Of a stretch of 64,000 bases of DNA, positions 57,129 to 64,000 are shown piece after piece. The stretch spans positions 19,772,053 to 19,836,052 of the forward strand of contig OX344750.2 of the NCBI GenBank assembly GCA_947034885.2, written 5' to 3'. Positions within the stretch are counted from its first letter, which is position 1, and each line of letters opens with the position of its first letter. The notes beneath the pieces are model-generated. The model was not told where the DNA came from and did not search any database. It worked only from the letters and a program-made list of their open reading frames with translations. This DNA is from Thuidium tamariscinum. Lineage: Eukaryota; Streptophyta; Bryopsida; Hypnales; Thuidiaceae. Position numbers and translations under genes: made by a program.

Positions 57129-60100
57129 TTAACTCTTAGAGGACCAAGGCACATTTCAATCAAAAATTGTCAAAAAACACTATTTTCTTAAAGCAATGAA
57201 AAAAATAATTTTTGAAATTCAATCATACAAATTAGGACAAGAATACTCTAGAAATGTGTAGGTAAAATTTCAACCATGTTGACTATATAAATTGAAAGAT
57301 TAATTATAACATTTCAAGGAGTTAAAAGAAATGATTTTTTGACCTTATTCGAGATGGTCGCCAAAAATTAACTTCTCCTAGAGTCAAATTATTGTATTGC
57401 GTATGGTAAATTTCTAGATAATTGCATTGCAAAAAATGTTCATTGCATGGTTGCCAAATTTAAGAAATAGTAGAAGAATTTTGCACATGATGTCCAAAGA
57501 TATCCATAGTGCCCTAAAAAGTTTAGAGCTATTTCATTTTTTATCTGATTATTTTATCACAAAAAATGGATATTCCCACCAAGTGCGGACATGTTATCAC
57601 ATTGTCTCAAAATCTCATGAGTGTTTGACTACAATTAACCCCTAAAGGATTTTGACTATGTTTTCACCAAAACTACTCTAAAAATGTCATTTCTAGGACG
57701 ACTACCAAATTTTAGAAAAAAAAGAATTTTTGGAATAATGTGACAATAGGATATTTTAGTGCACTAGTTTGAGAAGATGTAGAAAAAATTTCAAAAATTT
57801 CAGCCCTATAGATTGCAAGATATCAGTGTTTGAAGTTATAAAATTTTGTTTTTACCACTGCAAAAATCCAAGTAGCTACACTTTACAAGGTCACTTTTGT
57901 ATGCAAAAATGTCCAAAATGGTTGCAAATCTTTGGCTTCATTCTTCAATTCAAGTTGTCTACATGCTTGAAAATATTCAAATCATTTGGAATTGTACAAC
58001 ATGTACAAAAAAAATAGTAAGTAGAAAAAAATAGATAATGATTCAAAATACTAAATTGTCAACAATTTATTTATTGAATTGAAAAATGTCAATCCAATAG
58101 CAATAAACAATCTACACCTAATTTTTTTTTTCATTTTCAAAAATATTAAAAATTGAATTATATAAAGGATTACAAAGTTTATTTTAGAATAGACATTCCA
58201 TAACTTCTTACAAACTACTGCAAACTAAAACTCTTCATAACTTTCATCTCATTAATCCAAATGGAATGACTCAAGGCTTCCCATGTTTATATAAATCTTA
58301 GAAAACCATTGCCAAATTTTTATTTCTTGAAAAATAAAATTTTGAAGAATTTTTTTGAGTTGCTCGGGCTACCTAGATTTTTGGTATGTGTTGAATGGTT
58401 ACTCAGTCCTAAATTAGGACAGTCCCCTAAAGTCCTTTGACTATCTTTTACCAAAAGCGCTCCAAAACTACTATTTCTAGTATAAGTACCAAACTTTAGA
58501 AAAATAACTTTTTTTGATGTTTGCAAATATAGCGTCTTGTAGTACATTGGTTTGAAAAGATGTGAAATTTTTTTAGAAATTTCTACCGTGTGGATTGCAA
58601 GATATTAGTGTTTGAATTGACCAAAATCTTATTTTAGGCCTTGTGAAAATTTGGGTAAGTGCACTTCACAAGCTCACATTTGTATGAAAAAATGTCAAAA
58701 GTGGTGGTGCTTCTTTCAACTCTTTCTTCAAGTCAAGTTGATTACATTCTTGAAAAAATTTCAAATCATTTTGAATTGTACGACACATAGGAAAAAAATA
58801 GTAAGTAAAAAGAAGAAGGAAATACTTGAAAATATCAAATTGTTAACAATTAATTTTTGAAATTAAAAAAACAACTCAATCTTAATATTAGTAATGTTGA
58901 AATAAAAAATTTGCACCCAATGTTGTTATTATTTTTTTCAAAAATATTGAAAATTGAATTAAATAAAGAATTTCAAAGTTTAATTCAAAGTATAGAATCC
59001 ATAACTATCTACTAACTTAGAGAGTCAATTTCTATTTTTTGATTTTTAAAAAAGTGATTTTTTCAAATATACTTGGATTGTCCAAGTTGAAAAAGGAATG
59101 ACATATTACACAATGACTTTTGAACCATGTAGTCAAAAGTTATGAAAATTGTTGGGCCCTAATCCCTCAAGGACTAAAGGAACATGATGTGCCGTCTTCA
59201 AATTTTCAATGGAAAATTCTTAATAGGGTGAAACAAATCTCAATATTTTGTAAAGTAAAATCTTGTTGACTAACAAGTTTATATAGTTGTTGCATTGTTT
59301 GATTTCCAAAATTTGAATGTGGAAAGTGTTTAAAGTTTATTTAGAAAATGTAGTCTAATAGAAAAAAAAGAAAAAATATAATGTTTTTTCAATGAAAGGA
59401 GTAGTAGAGATGGAAAAAAATATTCTTGGCAAAAAATATTTTTTAGTCTTTATTCTTTACAAGATTTAAAGAAAAAAATTTCATTAGCAGTTTAAAAAAA
59501 AGGTTTAAATGAAGTCTAATTAATAATACAAAATAATCAAAATGATTCCAAATTTTTTTGAAGATGTTCCAACTAATATGATAATAATAATAAAAATTCA
59601 AATTTCAAAAATATAGACATATCTATTTTAAGAAAAAAATTAGGATCTAATTTGGTCAAATTTGGCTTTCTATTCCTTTTGTTTAAAATGTATACAAATT
59701 TTAGGGAGTTTTTTTATTTTTCAAAATTTTAAATAAATTTTTTTGCATTTGCCTTTGATTCTAATTTTTTGGGGAGATAAAAAAAGCATCATTCATCTTC
59801 TTATAAATCTTTTTCAAAATCTGTGTTTTTGCCTATGAAATTGATCATCTATAATTGTTATAATTTTAAAAACCAACAATCAAAATTTTCCATAATTAAT
59901 TTCATGTTTACTAGACAAAGTAGTCTTTACTTTTGTATGGTTGAAATTTTAAAATTTAAAGCACATTTATGTGCCAAAAAACATCAAAGTTGCACAACTC
60001 ATTGAAAAACTTCATTGTCAAAAAGTCATTGGACCGTGAGGAGTTAAAGCTACTCCTCAAGCACATGTTGTGTGAAAATTTCAAAAAGAAGTAATGAAAT

Positions 60101-60173
60101 CTCTAGTCACACTTATTTGCCCAAAATTTCTATATTGACAAAAAAACGCAGTTGGGTTCTTGAGTGGTTCACA
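57129..60173 (+). mobile_element. Nested stack of TTAA elements (P8, P5, P6, P7)
   Basis: Successive left ends occur at 57129 (TTAACTCTTAGAGGACCA), 57635 (TTAACCCCTAAAGGATTTTG) and about 58420 (AGTCCCCTAAAGTCCTTTGAC). Each is followed by the same subterminal block (TTTYACCAAAASYRCTCYAAAA). P8 and P5 lack right ends, having been cut off by the next unit. P6 runs to about 60173 and contains P7 (59159-60047), whose worn ends CTAATCCCTCAAGGAC and CCGTGAGGAGTTAA resemble P2. The interrupted site matches 23451-23480 in P3, where the insert is absent. Frames of 60-90 codons inside are not conserved between copies. Confidence 0.55.
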
Positions 60174-60379
60174 TTCCATAAAAGTTAACTTTGCTCTTTT
60201 TTTCCAAAATCTTACTTTCATTTCAACATTGGGTCATTGGCTTCTTTACCACTAACAAAATGAATGAAACCACCAAGTACCCCTCCAAAAAACTACTGGA
60301 ATATGCATTTTTTGGGGATGTCACTTCCTCACAACAACTGCTTTACGTTATGTGGACGAATAAATTTTTAGGGATGAAT
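60174..60379. other. AT-rich to GC-rich transition
   Basis: Composition shifts at about 60380 into the next island. Confidence 0.4.
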
Positions 60380-61650
60380 CTCCTTTGTCAAATTCTCCCT
60401 GCCGTGCGTGCGTGCGTGCGTTCCAGGGCGAGTGTCGCTGTAATAGCATACGCTCTAGCAACACCGGTGAATGGAGGACGACGAAAGGCTGAAAAACAAA
60501 ATGGCCCAACAATCCCGCGAACAAACCACTGCTCGCTATAATTAATGGTTTGCTGATTATTAGTATCCAGATGTGAGCAGTTCGATGTCGATTACCCCTT
60601 TTCCGACCTTGTCTTGCACCTTCTTTTTTTCTTGAAACGAACTGAAAATAATTCCATTCCAAAACAAATTCGTCTGCGACCTTTGAAGAGACTTACTACT
60701 GTCACAGGGAGATTTTTTGGGTTTACTAACTCGTAGCCAAATACCCCAGCAATCACCAATTGCATGCCAAAAAATTGGTGTGGCCAAAGCCTTCCTTTGA
60801 CTCTAACAAAATCGATAGATTTGTCGAGCAAGTACTTCGGAAACGCAGGTCCGGAAGAATCGAACGCCGAAGCAACCCCGTCGGTACCGTTGCCCAGGGT
60901 ACAAATTTTCCTCCCGAAGTCCCTCACTCACTCTCACTCCAGCCAGGCTCGTCGGTTCTTTCAGCGGCCTCCCCTTGAAGCTAGCCGGTCTTTAATTCTC
61001 CCCCGGGGACGTTGCTCGAACTTCAAGGAAACCCCACAAACCTTGGCTGCACAGGACTCCGTGGAACTGAACTGCTGCACGGAACGGGCCTTCCACGACT
61101 CCCTCGAGGACCGCCAAAGGCAAGGCTGCACAATTGCCCGCCTCGACAAAGTCAACCGCGGTGTATTCAGGGGCTCCGTTGAGCCGCGTTTGACCTTCGC
61201 CAGGCTTTCGGGACTCCGGTCGTCGCTCTTTTACGCTTTTTTCCTCCTTGAGCTGCTCCCTTCCGGCTTTGGGAGCTTTTTCAAGGTCATTTTTCGTTTT
61301 TCATCTCTGCGGCCGTGGAAGAAGTCGCGTAATGGGAGTATTTGCGGGCTTAAATATCTTTTGGTGGAGACTTTAAGCTGATGCCAGAACAAACTGCAAC
61401 AGTGTTTTTCTCTCGAGGAAGACCGGACAGCTTGTGGGGCCCAACATCCAGTTTGAATTATTGGCTCCTGGCCACTGTGGGCCGTAATGGCGGCATGCAG
61501 GCGGATTCAGTTGAAGCATGATGGAGGTGTAGACTGATGAGGAATGGGAGCACCGCAATGGAGCCGACCGGGCTGGTTTGTTTATTCGGGGACATTAGTA
61601 CATTACATTACAGTAGAGTTCATCGGAAAGGAAACCCGGGTTGGGAACAG
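60380..61650. other. GC-rich island, possible exon or promoter, product unknown
   Basis: Composition is like that of the WRKY exons and flanks. The longest frame is 205 codons (60764-61381, plus). It is Ser/Leu/Arg-rich, has no domain I know, and is overlapped on the minus strand by frames of 104-111 codons (60348-60927), so coding is unproven. The island contains CGACAAAGTCAAC near 61146 (reverse W-box), as the island at 4380-5040 does. It could be a first exon, a promoter or a long non-coding transcript. A (TGCG)n run is at 60403-60421. Confidence 0.35.
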
Positions 61651-61848
61651 GGGGGCTGAGCGAGGTAAGCTAGACCAACCTATTACCACCCTGATTTGCA
61701 ATCTGACTATCCAAGAGGGACACATATTTTTGAGAGGTGTGCACATGTTTCATGAATCAAACCCCAAGTGGAATTATAATTTCTTGATCAAAATTGTAAT
61801 TTCTGTGAATTTTTGAAGCGTTCAACCCTAAATTACAAAAGCACATAT

Positions 61849-62160
61849 ATGGCCAATTTCGTTAAAATGGCACTATTCCAAATGCCATTTTTTAGACTGT
61901 GCAGTCTAAACTGAAAATTGATATCTAAGATAGGTATAGATTTTCAGACATCTATGACATATATAGATTTTCAAAATCTATGACAAATTTAGATTTCAAA
62001 TTGTGCGGGGTAAAACATCTTAGACAGGTATGGATTGGAGAAATCTACAACACATATAGATTTCAAAAATCTACGATAGGTGTAGATTTCAAACCGCGCG
62101 ATCTGAACTATCAAAAGTGTCAAATTAGTGGAATACCACCATTTTAACGAAATTCATCAT
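61849..62160. mobile_element. CAATTTCGTTAAAATGG-end MITE, copy 2
   Basis: 312 bp. It starts ATGGCCAATTTCGTTAAAAT and ends ATTTTAACGAAATTCATCAT, flanked by ATAT on both sides (61845-61848 and 62161-62164). Only the ends match 17041-17287. The interior consists of several inverted and direct copies of an ATATAGATTTTCAAAATCTA-like motif, so two different interiors share one pair of ends. Confidence 0.75.
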
Positions 62161-62164
62161 ATAT

Positions 62165-63100
62165 GACTAGGGTCATGAACGCCTTAATAACAACCCATAA
62201 CCACCTTCTTATGTCCCTATAAACATCTAGGTATTCACCAATCAGTTATTGCCATGTTACCTTGAATGACATAAATGCATTGATTTTGTTAGATTTCTAG
62301 ACAAAATTGGCTCATTTTGACAAATTTGGATGGTAGAATGGGTGGAAATGGGGCCAAATGTAGGGTGACAAAGATGGATTGTAGATGGAATTAGGCTGGT
62401 CTCCCTTATAACTAAGAATAGTAAAAAAGAAGCACGGCACCAAACTCCTTTGGACCTTAGTTTTGGTGCTCCAAGGAATTTGGTCCTATGTTTATCCTAA
62501 ACTAGTTCACCATTCCTCCTACTTTATGATGAATTCTAATATGTTAAAATAGATCCATTAAGGCAAAACCACCCATAGTCCCATACTTAATCACTTAAGC
62601 AAATTCTAAAACAGATCATGAGGAATATGAGGCTATAGAAATTTTTCTCATGTAGAAAGATAGGAAATACGGGGATTGAAATTTTTTCATAATTTTATTC
62701 CCAAAACTCAAAATACTATGATTTTTGGAAGCTAAAAAGTGCTTTGAACCCATAGCCAATGTCTAGACTCCTAATTCTGATCATTCAAGAGATTACTTTC
62801 CCAATCAACATTTCCATTACATTGTATGACACTTTGGGATATGTGTTATAATTATAATAGTCCCAACCTTTAAAATCCAAGCTTTGATTGAAAAAGTACA
62901 GTACAAGCTTTGATTGAAAATCTCTTCTAACCTTGGTTAGAAATAGCTACATCCTATTGGTTGGATATAGGTCCCTAGTTGCAAATAGGTGGTTCTACAT
63001 TACATTCCTTTATTCACCTCGCTATTATTTTTTGTTAGGAGATCAATATAGAATCTAGTTACAACATATTTTGTTCTTGGTACTGTACAGTGGGGTCCCA
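62165..63100. other. AT-rich intergenic DNA, nothing recognised
   Basis: No features recognised. Confidence 0.4.
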
Positions 63101-63120
63101 ATCAAAATGGCATTTTCGAA

Positions 63121-64000
63121 ATTGCAGTGAAGGAAACTTTAGTGCAACCAACTTTGAGAGCCTCCTGAAAGCTGAAAAATTGGTATTTTACCGCAAAATT
63201 TTACCACATCATCATCTTTATGTTAATAATACATGCACCAAATTTCAAGGCTAGGAAATTCACCATAAAAAATTTATTCAAAATCTACCAACATGGGTAG
63301 TGGTGAGAAACATTTGAGTATTTCACTACTTTCAACTTTGACACCCTCCCAAGGAATGAGTTTTTTTTCTTTTGCCATGAAATTTTTTTCATAAAACAAT
63401 CTTTTTGTTTTTAATATGCATAAAAAATTTCAAGGTAAAAAAATAAATTAAACAAAAGGTATTTGAAATCTCTCAACAAGTGTAGTCTTGAGAAAATTTT
63501 CACAATTGCCAACTTTGACACCCTCTTAAAGGTTGAAAATTGGTTTCTTACTGTAAATTTTTTTTTAATTCATCTTTGTGTTGGTAATATGTGTTCCAAA
63601 TTTCAAGTTCAGATAAACTACCCAAAAAAAGATATACAAAATCTCCCAACATGTGTAGTTGTGAGAAAATATTCACTATTGCTGACTTTGACACCTTCCC
63701 AAGGGTTGAAAATTTGTCTATTTAACATGAATTTTTTTGCATATGATCATCACTATGTTGATAATATATGTTCTAAATTTCAAGTTCAAAAGACTTACTC
63801 AAAAAAAGATATTCAAAATCTCTCAACATGTGTAGTTGTGAGGTTGAGTTTTTACATCCGTGTCAAACTTTGCTCCACAAAATAACATTGTACTCTAAGG
63901 GCTCAAAAACTCCTCCTCACAACTACATATATTGAGAGATTTTGTATATCTTTTTTTGGGTAATTTATCTGAACTTGAAATTTGGAATACATATTATCAA
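63121..64000. repeat. ~177-bp tandem repeat with terminal inversion
   Basis: At least four diverged units spaced 170-180 bases apart each carry TTTGACACCCTCYYAAGG, then ATATGTGTTCCAAATTTCAAG and CTCTCAACATGTGTAGT. After about 63885 the unit turns round: CTCACAACTACATATATTGAG and CTTGAAATTTGGAATACATA are the complements of unit blocks. The array runs off the window edge. The 140-codon frame at 63463-63885 covers the last plus-strand units and repeats every ~59 residues (CSKFQVQ...KKDIQNL). This reflects the repeat and is not evidence for a gene. Confidence 0.75.

Noticed and set aside
60764-61381. 205-codon frame as a protein gene
   Set aside because: No recognisable domain, and long overlapping frames on the other strand. 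Kept only as a GC-rich island.
63463-63885. 140-codon frame as a repeat protein
   Set aside because: Its periodicity is that of the 177-bp DNA tandem repeat, which continues outside the frame.

Overview
The window is nuclear DNA of a plant. It is AT-rich (by eye about two thirds A+T), very poor in genes and densely packed with short inverted-repeat elements. The only gene I can define with confidence is a three-exon WRKY transcription factor at 31357-33954 (+). Its zinc-finger spacing and its intron after the conserved Pro-Arg identify a group IIc-type WRKY, a family of green plants. GC-rich exons in AT-rich surroundings, a long IIc protein (514 aa) and about one gene in 64 kb would suit a bryophyte or another early-diverging land plant with repeat-rich chromosomes. 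I cannot name the species.

Layout. Positions 1-600 form a GC-richer island with no recognisable protein. From about 660 to 30350 the DNA is almost entirely AT-rich and repeat-derived. It holds a Helitron-like copy (662-870), several copies of a ~731-bp element with GGGTGAATGCAAGAAAC ends and 4-bp target duplications, 8-bp-target (hAT-type) MITEs, long-inverted-repeat elements, TTAA-flanked (piggyBac-type) elements, and a decayed hAT-like (DUF4371/ZNF862-type) transposase at 12836-13970 that is itself split by a palindromic MITE. From about 30600 to 35150 lies the GC-rich WRKY locus. From 36700 to 40900 is a stretch of intermediate GC without clear coding potential. From 40900 to 60200 the DNA is AT-rich again, with more copies of the same families, a five-unit 157-bp tandem array (51810-52597) inside a Helitron-like element, and a nested stack of TTAA elements (57129-60173). 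At 60380-61650 is another GC-rich island without a recognised product. The right end (63100-64000) is a ~177-bp tandem repeat that turns into inverted orientation at the edge.

How it fits together. Most of the non-genic DNA can be read as layers of non-autonomous DNA transposons inserted into each other. Several insertions can be shown by comparing an occupied site with an empty relative elsewhere in the window (22716-23446 against 59140-59160; 6295-6556 against 26440-26460; 5196-5458 against 20190-20210; 59159-60047 against 23451-23480). I saw no LTR element, LINE, rRNA, convincing tRNA gene or CRISPR array. The WRKY protein is the only functional host product I can support. It should be a nuclear, W-box-binding regulator.
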